From Micromonospora sp. NBC_01699 (GTDB taxonomy: Bacteria; Actinomycetota; Actinomycetes; Mycobacteriales; Micromonosporaceae): a stretch of 64,000 nucleotides of DNA. Made by a program: the position numbers and the translations under genes. The DNA lies in NCBI RefSeq assembly GCF_036250065.1, contig NZ_CP109199.1, positions 7,252,001 to 7,316,000 on the forward strand, read 5' to 3'. Positions 50,914-60,956 of the stretch are shown here, piece by piece. How positions within the stretch are numbered: the stretch's first letter is position 1; the number at the start of each line of letters is the position of its first letter. The notes beneath the pieces are model-generated. The model had not been told where the DNA came from. It was given only the letters and a program-made list of their open reading frames with translations, and searched no databases.

Positions 50914-52755
50914 TCAGGACCCCGGCACCTGCTCGGCCAGGGCCAGCCAGCTTTCCTCGATCTGCTCCCGCTCGGCCCGTACGGCGCGCAGTTCACCGTC
51001 CAGCTCGGCGACCTTGGCGTAGTCGGTGGCGTACTCGGCCAGCTGGCCGTGCAGGGCCGACTCGCGCTGGTCCAGCTTGCCGATCTGCCGCTCCAGCTTG
51101 CTCAGTTCCTTCTTCGCCAGCCGTACCTCGGCGGCACTGAGCTGGGCGGGACCGCCGCCGTCGCCGTTGGTACCGGCACCGGCCACCGGCGTGGTGGCGG
51201 TGACCGAGGCCACGGTCGCCGTCTGGGTCCGGCCGCCCTGACCCGACTCGGCGCGGGCGAGGTACTCGTCGATGCCGCCGGGCAGGTGGATCAGCCGCCC
51301 GTCGCCGAACATGCCGTAGACCACGTCGGTGACCCGCTCGATCAGGTAGCGGTCGTGGCTGGACACGATCACCGTGCCGGGCCAGGAGTCGAGCAGGTCC
51401 TCCAGCGAGGCCAGGGTGTCGGTGTCGAGGTCGTTGGTGGGCTCGTCGAAGAGCAGCACGTTCGGCTCGCCGGCGAGCAGCCGGAGTATCTGCAACCGGC
51501 GCCGTTCGCCACCGGAGAGGTCGCCCACCGGGGTCCAGAGCCGGCGGTCGTCGAAGCCGAACACCTCGGCGAGCTGCGACGCGGCCAGTTCACGGTCGCC
51601 GAGCACGACCCGCCGGGCCACCTCCTCGACCGCTTCGAGCACCCGCAACTGGTTAGGCAGTTCGGAGAGTTCCTGGGAGAGGAACGCCGGCCGGACGGTG
51701 GAGCCGGTGTTGATCCGGCCCGTCGCCGGTTCGAGTATCCCGGCGAGCAGGCGCAGCAGGGTGGTCTTGCCGGCACCGTTGGCGCCGACGATGGCGATCC
51801 GGTCACCGGGGCCGACCTGCCAGGTCAGGTCGTCCAGGATCAGTTTCGGACCGGCCATCAGGGTGACGTTCTCCAGGTCGTACACCTGCTTGCCCAGCCT
51901 GGACGTGGCCATCCGTTGCAGCGACATGGTGTCGCGCGGCGGTGGTACGTCGGCGATCAGCGCGTTCGCGGCGTCGATCCGGAACTGGGGCTTGGAGGTC
52001 CGGGCCGGCGGGCCCCGGCGCAGCCAGGCGATCTCCTTGCGGAGCAGGTTCTGCCGGCGGGCCTCGGTGGCGGCGGCGACCCGTTCGCGTTCGACCCGGG
52101 CCAGCGTCCAGGCGGCGAAGCCGCCCTCGTAGGCGCGTACGGTCTGGTCGCCGACCTCCCAGGTGGTGGTGCAGACCGCGTCGAGGAACCAGCGGTCGTG
52201 GGTGACGACCACCAGCGCGCCCCTGCGGTTGACCAGGTGCCGGGCCAGCCAGTCGACTCCGGCGACGTCGAGGTGGTTGGTCGGTTCGTCCAGGATCAGC
52301 AGGTCGGCGGTGCGGACCAGGAGCGCGGCGAGCGCGACCCGGCGCCGTTCGCCGCCGGACATCGGCCCGACCGGCTGGTCCAGCCCGAGGTACGGCATGC
52401 CGAGCCCGTCGAGGATGCCGCGTACTCCGGCGTCGCCGGCCCACTCGTGCTCGGCGCCCATGCTCTGGTCCAGCCAGGCGGTGCCGAGCACCACGTCCCG
52501 TACGGTCGCCTCGGCGGTCAGGTTCAGGGTCTGCGGCAGCCAGGCCACCCGCAGGTCGCGGCGGTGGGTGACCCGCCCGTTGTCCGGTTCCTCCAGCTTG
52601 GTGAGCAGGCGGAGCAGGGTCGACTTGCCGGCCCCGTTGAGCCCGACGACGCCGATCCGGTTGGCGTCGTCGAGGCCGAGGGACACGTCGGTGAGCAGTT
52701 GCCCGGCCGCGCCATAGCCCTTGGACACCCGGTCCAGGTTGACGATGTTGGCCAC
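50914..52755 (-). CDS. ABC-F family ATPase (Uup/EttA-like)
   Basis: A 613-residue soluble twin-ATPase of the ABC-F group, which acts on ribosomes (translation factors or antibiotic resistance proteins). Domain 1 has [16 protein letters not shown] and MSGGERRRVALAALL; domain 2 has VGANGAGKTTLLRLLAG, LSGGERRRLQILRLLAG and LLFDEPTNDLDTDT. An interdomain linker with WLRRGPPARTSKPQFR matches Uup-type proteins, and the C-terminus is a coiled coil (VRLAKKELSKLERQIGKLDQ). There is no membrane domain. ATG at 52755. Confidence 0.93.
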   Translation of the reverse strand: MANIVNLDRVSKGYGAAGQLLTDVSLGLDDANRIGVVGLNGAGKSTLLRLLTKLEEPDNGRVTHRRDLRVAWLPQTLNLTAEATVRDVVLGTAWLDQSMGAEHEWAGDAGVRGILDGLGMPYLGLDQPVGPMSGGERRRVALAALLVRTADLLILDEPTNHLDVAGVDWLARHLVNRRGALVVVTHDRWFLDAVCTTTWEVGDQTVRAYEGGFAAWTLARVERERVAAATEARRQNLLRKEIAWLRRGPPARTSKPQFRIDAANALIADVPPPRDTMSLQRMATSRLGKQVYDLENVTLMAGPKLILDDLTWQVGPGDRIAIVGANGAGKTTLLRLLAGILEPATGRINTGSTVRPAFLSQELSELPNQLRVLEAVEEVARRVVLGDRELAASQLAEVFGFDDRRLWTPVGDLSGGERRRLQILRLLAGEPNVLLFDEPTNDLDTDTLASLEDLLDSWPGTVIVSSHDRYLIERVTDVVYGMFGDGRLIHLPGGIDEYLARAESGQGGRTQTATVASVTATTPVAGAGTNGDGGGPAQLSAAEVRLAKKELSKLERQIGKLDQRESALHGQLAEYATDYAKVAELDGELRAVRAEREQIEESWLALAEQVPGS

Positions 52756-52861
52756 GGGGGCCCACCTTTCATGATCAAAGGCGCTCCGGGTGCCGGTCGG
52801 GCCGGCACGCGAAGACGCCTGGAGTAATCAAGCGTACGCGGGTGGCGTACCCGTCGGCCGG

Positions 52862-53818
52862 TCAGATCACCCGCGCGCCGGGCACCGGGCCGGTGGCCGT
52901 ACGGGCGGCCCGGCAGACCCCGGCGGCCTCCAGTTCGGCGGCGATCCGGCTGGCCCCGGCGGCGTCGGCGGCGAGAAAGACGCAGGTGGGGCCGGAGCCG
53001 GAGACCATGCCGGCGAGCGCACCGGCGGCCTCGCCGGCCTTCAGCGTCTCGGCCAGGGCGGGGCGCAGCGACCGGGCGGCGGCCTCCAGGTCGTTGCCGA
53101 GGGTCCCGGCGAGTACGGCCGGGTTGCGCTGGCGCAGCGCGGCGAGCAGCCCGTCGGCGTTCGGCAGCGGTGGCGGGGCGGCGCCGTCGGCCCGCAGCCG
53201 GTCCAGTTCGCGGTACGCGGTCGGGGTGGACAGGCCGCCGTCGGCGATCGCGACGACCCAGTGCCAGGTGGTCGGCCGGGCCAGTACCGGGCTGACCGTC
53301 TCGCCCCGGCCGGTGCCGAGCGCGGTGCCGCCGTAGATCAGGAACGGTACGTCGGAGCCGAGGTCGGCGGCGATCGCGGCGAGCTGGTCCCGGGACAGGT
53401 TCGTGCCCCAGAGCGTGTCGCAGGCGACGAGTGCGGCGGCGGCGTCGGCGCTGCCGCCGGCCAGTCCGGCGGCGAGCGGGATCTGCTTGCGCAGGTGCAG
53501 CCGGGCGTGGGCGGGCATCCCGGTGTGCGCGGCGAGGGCGCGGGCGGCCCGGATGACCAGGTTGTCGTCGTCCAGGGCCAGTTCGCCGGTCCCCTCGCCC
53601 TCCATGGTGAGGGTCAGGGTGTCACCGCGCCGCGCGGTCAGCTCGTCGTAGAGCGCGATGGCGTGGTAGACGGTGTTCAGCTCGTGGTAGCCGTCGGGAC
53701 GCAGCGGGCCGACCCCGAGATGCAGGTTGATCTTCGCCGGGACGCGGACCCGGACCGGCCCGGTCGCACCGCGCCGGGACCGCTCGTCGTCGTCGCCGGG
53801 TCGCCATGCCTCGGTCAC
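52862..53818 (-). CDS. ispE: 4-diphosphocytidyl-2-C-methyl-D-erythritol kinase
   Basis: A 318-residue GHMP kinase of the MEP isoprenoid pathway, phosphorylating CDP-methylerythritol. Motifs are VRVPAKINLHLGVGPLRPDGYHEL at the start (split by the conserved region), the ATP loop PLAAGLAGGSADAAAALVA and MVSGSGPTCVFL. The first 20 residues are a charged extension (DDDERSRRG). It follows rsmA in the usual actinobacterial order. The start may be the GTG or ATG near 53818. Confidence 0.95.
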   Translation of the reverse strand: MTEAWRPGDDDERSRRGATGPVRVRVPAKINLHLGVGPLRPDGYHELNTVYHAIALYDELTARRGDTLTLTMEGEGTGELALDDDNLVIRAARALAAHTGMPAHARLHLRKQIPLAAGLAGGSADAAAALVACDTLWGTNLSRDQLAAIAADLGSDVPFLIYGGTALGTGRGETVSPVLARPTTWHWVVAIADGGLSTPTAYRELDRLRADGAAPPPLPNADGLLAALRQRNPAVLAGTLGNDLEAAARSLRPALAETLKAGEAAGALAGMVSGSGPTCVFLAADAAGASRIAAELEAAGVCRAARTATGPVPGARVI

Positions 53819-53905
53819 CGGGCACGGCCCCGGACCCGTGGCGCCACCGCCGGGGTGGCGTCGGGTGGGGACGGTAGGGACCTCGTCGACAGCACGGGCG
53901 CCAGC

Positions 53906-54775
53906 CTACTCGGCGCGTTCGGGGGCGGCCGGGGCCGACGCGGCGATCGCGGCGAACTGCTCCACGGTGAGCGCCTCGCCGCGGGCGCCGGGGTCGACGC
54001 CGGCCGCGGTGAGCGCCGCCGCCGCCCGGTCCGCGCCACCGGCCCAGCCGGCGAGCGCGGCGCGCAGGGTCTTGCGGCGCTGCGCGAAGGCCGCGTCCAC
54101 CACCGCGAAGACCTTCTTTCGGGGTACGTCGACGCGGGGCGGCTCCCGGCGGGTGAAGGCGACCAGGCCGGAGTCGACGTTCGGTACCGGCCAGAACACG
54201 TTCGGTGGGACCTTGCCGGCGCCACGGGCGGTGGCGTACCAGGCGAGTTTCACCGAGGGGATGCCGTACGTCTTGGAGCCGGGGCCGGCGACCAGACGGT
54301 CGGCGACCTCCTTCTGCACCATCACCAGTCCCCGGCGCAGGGTGGGCAGTTCGGCGAGCAGGTGCAGCACCACCGGCACCGCCACGTTGTACGGCAGGTT
54401 CGCGACCAGCGCGGTCGGTGCGGGTTCGCCGAGTTGGGCAGCGGTGATCCGGAGCGCGTCGGCGGTGTGCACGGTGAGCCGGTCGACGGCGGTGCCGGCC
54501 CGGTCGGCGACGGTCGCCGGCAGCGCGGCCGCCAGCGTCGGATCGATCTCCACCACGTGTACCCGCGCCGCCGCCGTGAGCAGCCCGAGGGTGAGTGAGC
54601 CCAGTCCCGGGCCGACCTCCAGGGCCACGTCGTCCGGGGTCAGTTCGGCGGCGGCCACTATCCGCCGCACGGTGTTGGGGTCGTGGACGAAGTTCTGGCC
54701 CAGTTTCTTGGTCGGCGCGACGCCGAGGCGGGCGGCCAGTTCCCGGATCTCCGCCGGGCCGAGGAGTCCGGTCAT
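53906..54775 (-). CDS. rsmA: 16S rRNA dimethyladenosine transferase
   Basis: A 289-residue KsgA-family enzyme that dimethylates two adenosines near the 3' end of 16S rRNA. It has [18 protein letters not shown], the SAM loop [29 protein letters not shown] (NxPY) and [23 protein letters not shown] lies 8 nt before the ATG at 54775, suggesting leaderless translation; the longer in-frame start at 54853 lacks a ribosome site. Confidence 0.95.
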   Translation of the reverse strand: MTGLLGPAEIRELAARLGVAPTKKLGQNFVHDPNTVRRIVAAAELTPDDVALEVGPGLGSLTLGLLTAAARVHVVEIDPTLAAALPATVADRAGTAVDRLTVHTADALRITAAQLGEPAPTALVANLPYNVAVPVVLHLLAELPTLRRGLVMVQKEVADRLVAGPGSKTYGIPSVKLAWYATARGAGKVPPNVFWPVPNVDSGLVAFTRREPPRVDVPRKKVFAVVDAAFAQRRKTLRAALAGWAGGADRAAAALTAAGVDPGARGEALTVEQFAAIAASAPAAPERAE

Positions 54776-54783
54776 GAGGCCAG

Positions 54784-54789
54784 AGCCTA
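54784..54789 (-). promoter_or_regulatory. -10 hexamer of leaderless promoter
   Basis: TAGGCT on the minus strand lies 8 nt before the ATG at 54775. Confidence 0.5.
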
Positions 54790-54923
54790 CGGTGCGGCGT
54801 CGGGCGACCGGCCGGCACGCCGAGTCGGGAACCGGAGGGCCGTCGACCGCCACCGCCGGGAACTACCGGTCCGACACCTCGCGTACAACTCCGCTTTCCC
54901 CACGAGCTACCCGAAATCAGGAC

Positions 54924-55061
54924 ATGACGGCGTTGCTGCGCGGCGTTCCGTACCCCACGCTGGTCACCGTGGACCGACCGAACCCGATGATGCCCACCCG
55001 TCGCGGCCGGACGATCGCGGCGTCGATCTCCGGCGCCCCGTCGACCGTCTCCCCCGCGTGA
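54924..55061 (+). CDS. Small ORF coupled to the Lrp/AsnC regulator
   Basis: A 45-codon ORF that begins MTALLRGVPYPTLVTVDRP and ends ISGAPSTVSPA. About 41 of its 44 sense codons after the ATG end in G or C, as strong as real genes in this window, while first and second positions are far less biased. Its TGA overlaps the ATG of the regulator (TGATG), so it looks translationally coupled. I see no signal peptide or membrane helix and no recognisable family. It may be a small protein or a leader peptide that governs the downstream gene. Confidence 0.5.
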   Translation: MTALLRGVPYPTLVTVDRPNPMMPTRRGRTIAASISGAPSTVSPA

Positions 55062-56167
55062 TGGCTTCCGGCCCGTACGACCTCGACCCGACCGACCGGC
55101 GCATCGTCGCCGCGCTCCAGGTCAACGGCCGGGCAAGTTGGACGGAGATCGCGGCGCTGATCGGGACCTCGGTGACCACGGTGGCCCGCCGGGCCCAGCA
55201 ACTGATCGCCGACGGGCTGGTCAAGGTGGCGGTCGCGCCGCAGCCCGGTGGCGGCCCGGCCGACCTGCTGATCGTCCGGGTGCGCTGCGCACCGGGCAGT
55301 CAACTGCCGACCGCGCGGGCGTTGGCCGCCCGACCCGAGGTGCGCTTCGTCGCCGTGCTGACCGGCGCCCACGACCTGGTCGCCGAACTGCTGGTGCCGA
55401 GGGGGACCAGCATGCACAGCGTGCTCACCGGGGTGCAGCGGATTCCGGGTGTCCAGGCGACCATCGCCGACCTGCTGCTGCACACGTACAAGTCGGACCA
55501 CGAGTGGAGTCGCCGGCTGCTCGGCGACGACAGCCGGCCGCCGACGCCGCCGGTGCACGACTGTCCGCCGGACCACCTGGACGAGGTGGACGAACGGATA
55601 GTCGCCGCCCTGCGACACGACGGCCGGGCCAGCTTCCACGGCGTCGCGCTCGGCCTGGGCATCAGCGAGAGCACCGTCCGGCGCCGGTTCGAGGCCCTGC
55701 ACGGTTCCGGCTGCGTACAGGTGATCACGCTGGTGCCGGCGGCGGCGCTCGGGTTCCAGGCGGAGCTGCTGTTCTGGCTCTCGGTCACCCCGGCCCGACT
55801 GGAGGCGGTGGCCCACGAGCTCGCCGCGTTGGCCGGGGTGCGTTACGTCGCCGCGACCCTCGGCCAGGAGTCGCTGATGTGCGAGGTGATCCTGCCGACC
55901 CACGCCGACGTGCTGGAGTTCACCACCCGGACACTGGCCCGGATCGACGGCGTCCGGTCGTGGAGCGCCGGGGTGGAACTGCTCACCGTGAAACGCGGTT
56001 TCGTCCCCACCCCGTGGACGCCCGGCCGGGCCGGCACCGGGCCCGGTGCCCGCACCACGGCCGGCGGCGGGACCGAGGCCGCCACCGTCGGCGAGGACGG
56101 CGTACCCCGTCCACGGGGGATGCGCGGCGGCCGGCGTACGCCGAGGGTGTCCGCCCGGCGCGGCTGA
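55061..56167 (+). CDS. Double Lrp/AsnC family transcriptional regulator
   Basis: A 368-residue regulator with two complete Lrp/AsnC units in tandem. The first has a helix-turn-helix (LDPTDRRIVAALQVNGRASWTE, TSVTTVARRAQQLIADGLV) and a ligand domain to about residue 145; the second has LDEVDERIVAALRHDGRASF, ISESTVRRRFEALHGSG and a second ligand domain. The last 50 residues are basic and Gly-rich. Such doubled forms occur in actinomycetes. The target is unknown. The ATG at 55061 overlaps the stop of the small upstream ORF, and no separate ribosome site is evident. Confidence 0.88.
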   Translation: MASGPYDLDPTDRRIVAALQVNGRASWTEIAALIGTSVTTVARRAQQLIADGLVKVAVAPQPGGGPADLLIVRVRCAPGSQLPTARALAARPEVRFVAVLTGAHDLVAELLVPRGTSMHSVLTGVQRIPGVQATIADLLLHTYKSDHEWSRRLLGDDSRPPTPPVHDCPPDHLDEVDERIVAALRHDGRASFHGVALGLGISESTVRRRFEALHGSGCVQVITLVPAAALGFQAELLFWLSVTPARLEAVAHELAALAGVRYVAATLGQESLMCEVILPTHADVLEFTTRTLARIDGVRSWSAGVELLTVKRGFVPTPWTPGRAGTGPGARTTAGGGTEAATVGEDGVPRPRGMRGGRRTPRVSARRG

Positions 56168-56198
56168 CCGCGCCGGCCCGCGGACCCGGTCCGGGCTC

Positions 56199-57131
56199 TC
56201 ACCAGGGGCCGAAGATCCGTTCGCCGGTGGCGGAGATGGCGGCGCACAGCTCGTCCAGGTCGGCACCGGTGGCCTCGGCCAGGGTACGGACCGTCAACGG
56301 GATCAGGTACGACGCGTTCGGCCGCCCCCGGTACGGCGTCGGCGTCAGGTACGGCGCGTCGGTCTCCACCAGCAGTTGGTCCAGCGGGGTCAGCTTCGCC
56401 GCCGCGCGCAACCCGGCCGCGTTGCCGAAGGTGACCGTGCCGGCGAAACTCAGTACGTAACCGCGCCGCACGCACTCGGCCGCGAACTCCTCGTCGCCGG
56501 AGAAGCAGTGCAGCACCACGGTTTCCGGGGCGCCCTCGGAGTCGAGCACCCGCAGCACGTCGGCGTGCGCGTCCCGGTCGTGGATCACCAGCGCCTTGTG
56601 GTGGCGCTTGGCGATCGCTATGTGCGCCCGGAAGCTCTCCTCCTGCGCCGCCCGGCCCTCGTCGCCGGTCCGGAAGTGGTCCAGCCCGGTCTCGCCGATG
56701 CCGCGCACCCTGTCCCGGCCGGCGAGCGCCTCGATCTCGCGCAGGGCCGCGTCGAGGTCGGCCAGGCGCGGGGCATCGTTGGGGTGCAGGGCGACGGTGG
56801 CGAGCACGGCCGGGTATCTGTCCGCCGCCTCGGCGCCCCAGCGGGACGACCCCACATCGGTGCCGACCTGAACCAGCCGATCCACACCGGCCGCGGCGGC
56901 GACCTCGATCAGCAGATGAACCGGATCGCCGGATGCCGGTCCGGCATCCGGGGGCGCGGTCGTGGGTTCGGTGGCGGGTTGGGGTGCGCCGGGTACGCCG
57001 GACTCGGTGACGATGATGTCCAGGTGGGTGTGGCTGTCCAGCACCGGCAGGGGCAGCGGCTCGGGTGCGGGCGGGAACTCCCCGGCCCGGCGGGCGGCCC
57101 GCTGGCGGCGGGATTCGGTCGGCTCAGTCAT
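56199..57131 (-). CDS. TatD family metal-dependent hydrolase
   Basis: A 310-residue TatD-type deoxyribonuclease/amidohydrolase-fold enzyme. Metal-binding motifs are LDSHTHLD (HxH), RGIGETGLDHF with the Glu, HDRDAH and LHCFSGD, and VETDAPYLTP. A linker with PQPATEPTTAPPDAGPAS makes it longer than the usual 260 residues. TatD proteins act on DNA ends or D-aminoacyl-tRNA. Its position between metG and rsmA fits the usual metG-tatD-rsmA-ispE cluster. ATG at 57131 begins MTEPTESRRQRAARR. Confidence 0.92.
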   Translation of the reverse strand: MTEPTESRRQRAARRAGEFPPAPEPLPLPVLDSHTHLDIIVTESGVPGAPQPATEPTTAPPDAGPASGDPVHLLIEVAAAAGVDRLVQVGTDVGSSRWGAEAADRYPAVLATVALHPNDAPRLADLDAALREIEALAGRDRVRGIGETGLDHFRTGDEGRAAQEESFRAHIAIAKRHHKALVIHDRDAHADVLRVLDSEGAPETVVLHCFSGDEEFAAECVRRGYVLSFAGTVTFGNAAGLRAAAKLTPLDQLLVETDAPYLTPTPYRGRPNASYLIPLTVRTLAEATGADLDELCAAISATGERIFGPW

Positions 57132-57300
57132 CGCGGTCAGCATCACACATCGGTCGTCACCACCCGGGGCGTACCCGGAGAGCCGATCATGGCTGGGCCG
57201 CCCGGTCGGCCGGGGCCACCCGTTGGGCCGGCATCGAGCATCCTTCGGTCGCACTGCCTGTCGGTTACCCGCCGTTTACCTGAACGGCACCGAACCCTCC

Positions 57301-57306
57301 TAGCGT
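57301..57306 (+). promoter_or_regulatory. -10 hexamer of leaderless promoter
   Basis: TAGCGT lies 7 nt before the ATG at 57314. Confidence 0.5.
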
Positions 57307-57313
57307 CGCGCGC

Positions 57314-58564
57314 ATGAGCGTCACCCCCCAGGCACGGGACGTGCCCGAGGCACCAGCCGGGCTGGTGGTGACGCACGCCGGGGTCAACCATCCGGCCGAG
57401 GAACTCGCCCGCGGCGCGGCGTACGAGCTGTTCAGCGCCGACGAGCTGCCCGGATTCACCCGCGACCCGCGCCCGGACGCCCGCCGGCCGTGGCACCGGT
57501 TCGTGCACGCCAGCGAGGTCAGCGCCGTGTACGGGCCCCGGTCCGGTGGCGACCCGGAGCTGGAGCCGCCGCTGATGGCACCGCTGAACCGGGCCCGGAA
57601 CTGGGCCGACATCCACCAGCTCAGCCAGACCATGGCCGGCGCCGCCGACCCGGTCCTGGCCAGCGTCCGGGCCTCGGCCCTGATCCGCCAGGGCACCCCG
57701 ATGGTCAAGGTGCTCTCCGCCCGCCAGCTCGCCGGACACCTGCGCGGCTGGCTGCCGTACGGGTTCTGCTACCGCGAGTACGACATCGCGCACCTGCGTA
57801 CGCCGGAGGACCTGGCGCTGCTGCGGACCGACCCGGAGGGCGGCCGGGACGGGCTGGAGGTCGCGTACGCGCTTCGGTGGCGGGCGATCGACCCGCTCGA
57901 CTACGACGTACCCGGCGGTGACCGACACGCCGGCCTGGTGGCGATCCCGCCGCACGACCGGGTCGGTCCGCCGGTGCTCGGAACCGGGTTCACCCCGAGC
58001 GGGCGGCACCTGATCCCGGAGTTCGTCACCCGGGACATGGCCGACCTGCCGTTGCCGGCGAACGCGGCCCTGGTGGCGTACTCGCCGGCCGGCGACGAGG
58101 TGGTGCTCTACACGTACCAGCCGGAGCAGCGGGGCTGGTTGCGGATGGCCGGGCCGCGTTGGCGGCACCTGCTGGCCTCGGTGCCGGGCATCTCCCCGGA
58201 CCAGGAGTACGTGCCGTTCGGCGAGACCCAGCGCACCACCCAGCTCGTCGGCGACTTCCACGGCCAGGAGTACGAGGCGATCGCCGACCTGCCCGGCGGC
58301 TTCCGGGTGCTGGCGATGACCCGGGCCGCTCGGTACCCGGTCGAGGCGGTCCGCCGTCGGGCCCGCTACGCCACCTGGCGGGGCGTGCTCTGCCTGGTCC
58401 TGGCCGAGGAGACGGGTTGGCTGCGGCTGCGGCTGTGCCGGCCCAACCCGGACAGCGTGGCGGCCTGCGGCGCCCAGTGTTACGAGCGCGGCATCTACGA
58501 GGCTTGGGCGCCGGCCCAGGAGGTCACCGACGACCGGATGATCGACCTGCCGTACGGCCCCTGA
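57314..58564 (+). CDS. Conserved hypothetical protein
   Basis: A 416-residue soluble protein I do not recognise. It has conserved-looking blocks such as EELARGAAYELFSADELPGF, VRASALIRQGTPMVKVL, RGWLPYGFCYREYDIAHL and VPFGETQRTTQLVGDFHGQEYEA, with many Trp and Arg and few Lys. No signal peptide or membrane helix is seen. TAGCGT 7 nt upstream suggests leaderless translation from 57314. A small helical protein of 86 residues follows 85 nt later, so the two may work together. Confidence 0.75.
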   Translation: MSVTPQARDVPEAPAGLVVTHAGVNHPAEELARGAAYELFSADELPGFTRDPRPDARRPWHRFVHASEVSAVYGPRSGGDPELEPPLMAPLNRARNWADIHQLSQTMAGAADPVLASVRASALIRQGTPMVKVLSARQLAGHLRGWLPYGFCYREYDIAHLRTPEDLALLRTDPEGGRDGLEVAYALRWRAIDPLDYDVPGGDRHAGLVAIPPHDRVGPPVLGTGFTPSGRHLIPEFVTRDMADLPLPANAALVAYSPAGDEVVLYTYQPEQRGWLRMAGPRWRHLLASVPGISPDQEYVPFGETQRTTQLVGDFHGQEYEAIADLPGGFRVLAMTRAARYPVEAVRRRARYATWRGVLCLVLAEETGWLRLRLCRPNPDSVAACGAQCYERGIYEAWAPAQEVTDDRMIDLPYGP

Positions 58565-58649
58565 CCCGTCGCCCCGACGGACCGTGACCCCTCCGGTACG
58601 GTCGGCCCGGTCACGTCCAGTGGCACCCGGCGATGGGGAGGATGCGGAG

Positions 58650-58910
58650 ATGGCATCGGTGGAAGAGGTCAAGGCCGGCATCGGCCGGTTCAACGACGAG
58701 ACGGCCCGCCAGGCGGCCACCATCCGGTCGATCGCCGAGTCGATGGACCGGACGTCGGCCCTGCTGCGCGGCATCACCAGCGGGGCTAACCACGCCCAGG
58801 TCGCCGAGGCGCTGGTCCGCCTCGAACAGGCCAAGCAGCGGCTGCACGAGGCGGCGACGCTCGCCCAGGGCGCGGTCGAGGCGACCAACAGCTACGTCGC
58901 CGGCTTCTAA
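58650..58910 (+). CDS. Small helical protein of unknown function
   Basis: An 86-residue, almost wholly helical protein (VEEVKAGIGRFNDETARQAA, IAESMDRTSALLRGITSG, VAEALVRLEQAKQRLHEAA). Size and helix-turn-helix hairpin outline recall WXG100/ESAT-6-type proteins, but the WXG motif is absent. Related Micromonosporaceae proteins carry an uncharacterised-domain name. The ATG at 58650 is preceded by GGGGAGG. It follows the 416-residue hypothetical protein in the same direction. Confidence 0.75.
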   Translation: MASVEEVKAGIGRFNDETARQAATIRSIAESMDRTSALLRGITSGANHAQVAEALVRLEQAKQRLHEAATLAQGAVEATNSYVAGF

Positions 58911-59140
58911 CGCCCCGCCCGCGTCCTCGATCGACTCACCCGCGTGGTGCTGACCAGTGGATTCAAGAATTCCATGAGGGTTGTGTCAGATCCGTCGGCC
59001 AGGATGTGATCAGTCGGCCGGCGTTGTTGCCGCCGACCATCCGGCCGGACCGGTCGGCACGCGCCGCCAGGTCTGGATCGTCCCGGCACGGGGCTGGACG
59101 ACACAGACCTGGTGGCACGCGAGCCGCCGTACGGATGCGG

Positions 59141-60943
59141 TCAGGCGGTGAGGCGGGCGAGTTCCTCGTCCACGATGGACGGGTCGAGCTTGCGGAACAC
59201 GGGCTTCGGCGCGGCCAGCGGCCGACCGGCCTCGATCGGTGTCGACTCCCACCGGGCGCCGACCGTGTAGTCACCGGTCAGCACCGGGTACGACGGCCCG
59301 CCGTCAAGGTCCTCGACCTGCACGATCGAGGGCATCGGCGCGTGTACGCCGGTGCCGCCGAGCAACTCGTGCACCTGCTGCGCCGAGTGCGGCAGGAACG
59401 GCGTGAGCAGGGTGTTCGCGTCGCTCACCACCTGTAGGGCGACGTGCAGGATGGTGCCCATCCGGGCCTTCTGCTCCTCGCCCTTGAGCTTCCACGGCGC
59501 CTGCTCGGAGAGGTACTTGTTCGCCTCGCCGACCACCCGCATCGCCTCGCCGATCGCCGCCTTCTGCCGGTGCCGCTCGATCAGGTTCCCGACCGTGGTG
59601 AAGCCCGTACGCGCGACCGCCAGCATCGCCTCGTCGGCCTCGGTGAGCCCGTCCGGGTCGACCGGCGGGATCGCGCCGAAGTTCTTCGCCGCCATCGAGA
59701 TCGACCGGTTGACCAGGTTGCCCCAGCCGGCGACCAGTTCGTCGTTGTTGCGGCGGAGGAACTCGGCCCAGGTGAAGTCGGTGTCGTTGCTCTCCGGGCC
59801 GGCGACGGCGATGAAGTAGCGCAGCGCGTCGGCGTCGTAGCGGTCGAGGAAGTCCCGGACGTAGATGACCACCTGGCGAGAGGAGGAAAACTTGCGCCCC
59901 TCCATGGTCAGGAACTCGCTGGAGACCACCTCGGTGGGCAGGTTGAGCCGGCCGAGCTGCCCCGGCGTGCCGTCCCGGTCGCCCTCGCCGGAGTAACCGA
60001 GCAGCAGCGCCGGCCAGATCACCGAGTGGAAGACGATGTTGTCCTTGCCCATGAAGTAGTAGCCGGTGGCGTCCTTGCCCTCGCCGTCCGCCACCCACCA
60101 GCGCCGCCACGCGTCCGGGTCGCCGGAGCGGCGGGCCCACTCGATCGAGGCAGACAGGTAACCGATGACCGCGTCGAACCAGACGTAGATCCGCTTGTCG
60201 TTGCGGTCGCGCCAGCCGTCGAGCGGGATCGGTACGCCCCACTCCAGGTCCCGGGTGATCGCCCGGGGCTGAAGATCGCCGAGCAGGTTCTTCGAGAACC
60301 GCAGTACGTTCGTTCGCCAGCCCTCACGGGTGTCCAGCCACCTGCCCAGCGACTCGGCGAAGCCGGGCAGGTCGAGGAAGAAGTGCTCGGTTTCCACGAA
60401 CTCCGGCGTCTCGCCATTGATCTTGGAGCGGGGGTTGATCAGGTCGATCGGGTCGAGCTGATTGCCGCAGTTGTCGCACTGGTCGCCCCGCGCGCTGTCG
60501 TACCCGCAGATCGGGCAGGTGCCCTCGATGTAGCGGTCCGGCAGCGTACGGCCGGTGGACGGGGAGATCGCCCCCATCGTCACCTTGGGCACTATGTAGC
60601 CGTTGCGGTGCAGCCCCTCGAACAGCTCCTGCACCACCGCGTAGTGGTTGCCGGTGGTGGTCCGGGTGAACAGGTCGTAGGAGAGGCCGAGCCCGTGCAG
60701 GTCCTCGACGATCACCCGGTTGTAGCGGTCGGCCAGCTCACGCGGGCTGACCCCCTCCTTGTCGGCCTGCACCTGGATCGGGGTGCCGTGCTCGTCGGTG
60801 CCGGAGACCATGAGCACGTCATGACCCGCCATCCGCATGTACCGGCTGAACACGTCGGAGGGCACTCCGAAGCCGGAGACGTGGCCGATGTGGCGCGGGC
60901 CGTTGGCGTACGGCCAGGCGACCGCCGCAAGAACGTGACTCAT
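59141..60943 (-). CDS. metG: Methionyl-tRNA synthetase
   Basis: A 600-residue class I synthetase charging tRNA-Met. It has [11 protein letters not shown] (HIGH), a zinc knuckle [18 protein letters not shown] and a KMSKS region that reads [10 protein letters not shown], a variant seen in actinobacterial enzymes. The anticodon-binding domain follows ([26 protein letters not shown]). TAGGCT 7 nt before the ATG at 60943 suggests leaderless translation; an in-frame start 14 codons earlier is not supported. It heads the metG-tatD cluster and is divergent from a hypothetical membrane protein gene. Confidence 0.96.
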   Translation of the reverse strand: MSHVLAAVAWPYANGPRHIGHVSGFGVPSDVFSRYMRMAGHDVLMVSGTDEHGTPIQVQADKEGVSPRELADRYNRVIVEDLHGLGLSYDLFTRTTTGNHYAVVQELFEGLHRNGYIVPKVTMGAISPSTGRTLPDRYIEGTCPICGYDSARGDQCDNCGNQLDPIDLINPRSKINGETPEFVETEHFFLDLPGFAESLGRWLDTREGWRTNVLRFSKNLLGDLQPRAITRDLEWGVPIPLDGWRDRNDKRIYVWFDAVIGYLSASIEWARRSGDPDAWRRWWVADGEGKDATGYYFMGKDNIVFHSVIWPALLLGYSGEGDRDGTPGQLGRLNLPTEVVSSEFLTMEGRKFSSSRQVVIYVRDFLDRYDADALRYFIAVAGPESNDTDFTWAEFLRRNNDELVAGWGNLVNRSISMAAKNFGAIPPVDPDGLTEADEAMLAVARTGFTTVGNLIERHRQKAAIGEAMRVVGEANKYLSEQAPWKLKGEEQKARMGTILHVALQVVSDANTLLTPFLPHSAQQVHELLGGTGVHAPMPSIVQVEDLDGGPSYPVLTGDYTVGARWESTPIEAGRPLAAPKPVFRKLDPSIVDEELARLTA

Positions 60944-60950
60944 GGACAGA

Positions 60951-60956
60951 AGCCTA
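60951..60956 (-). promoter_or_regulatory. -10 hexamer of leaderless promoter
   Basis: TAGGCT on the minus strand lies 7 nt before the metG ATG at 60943. Confidence 0.55.
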
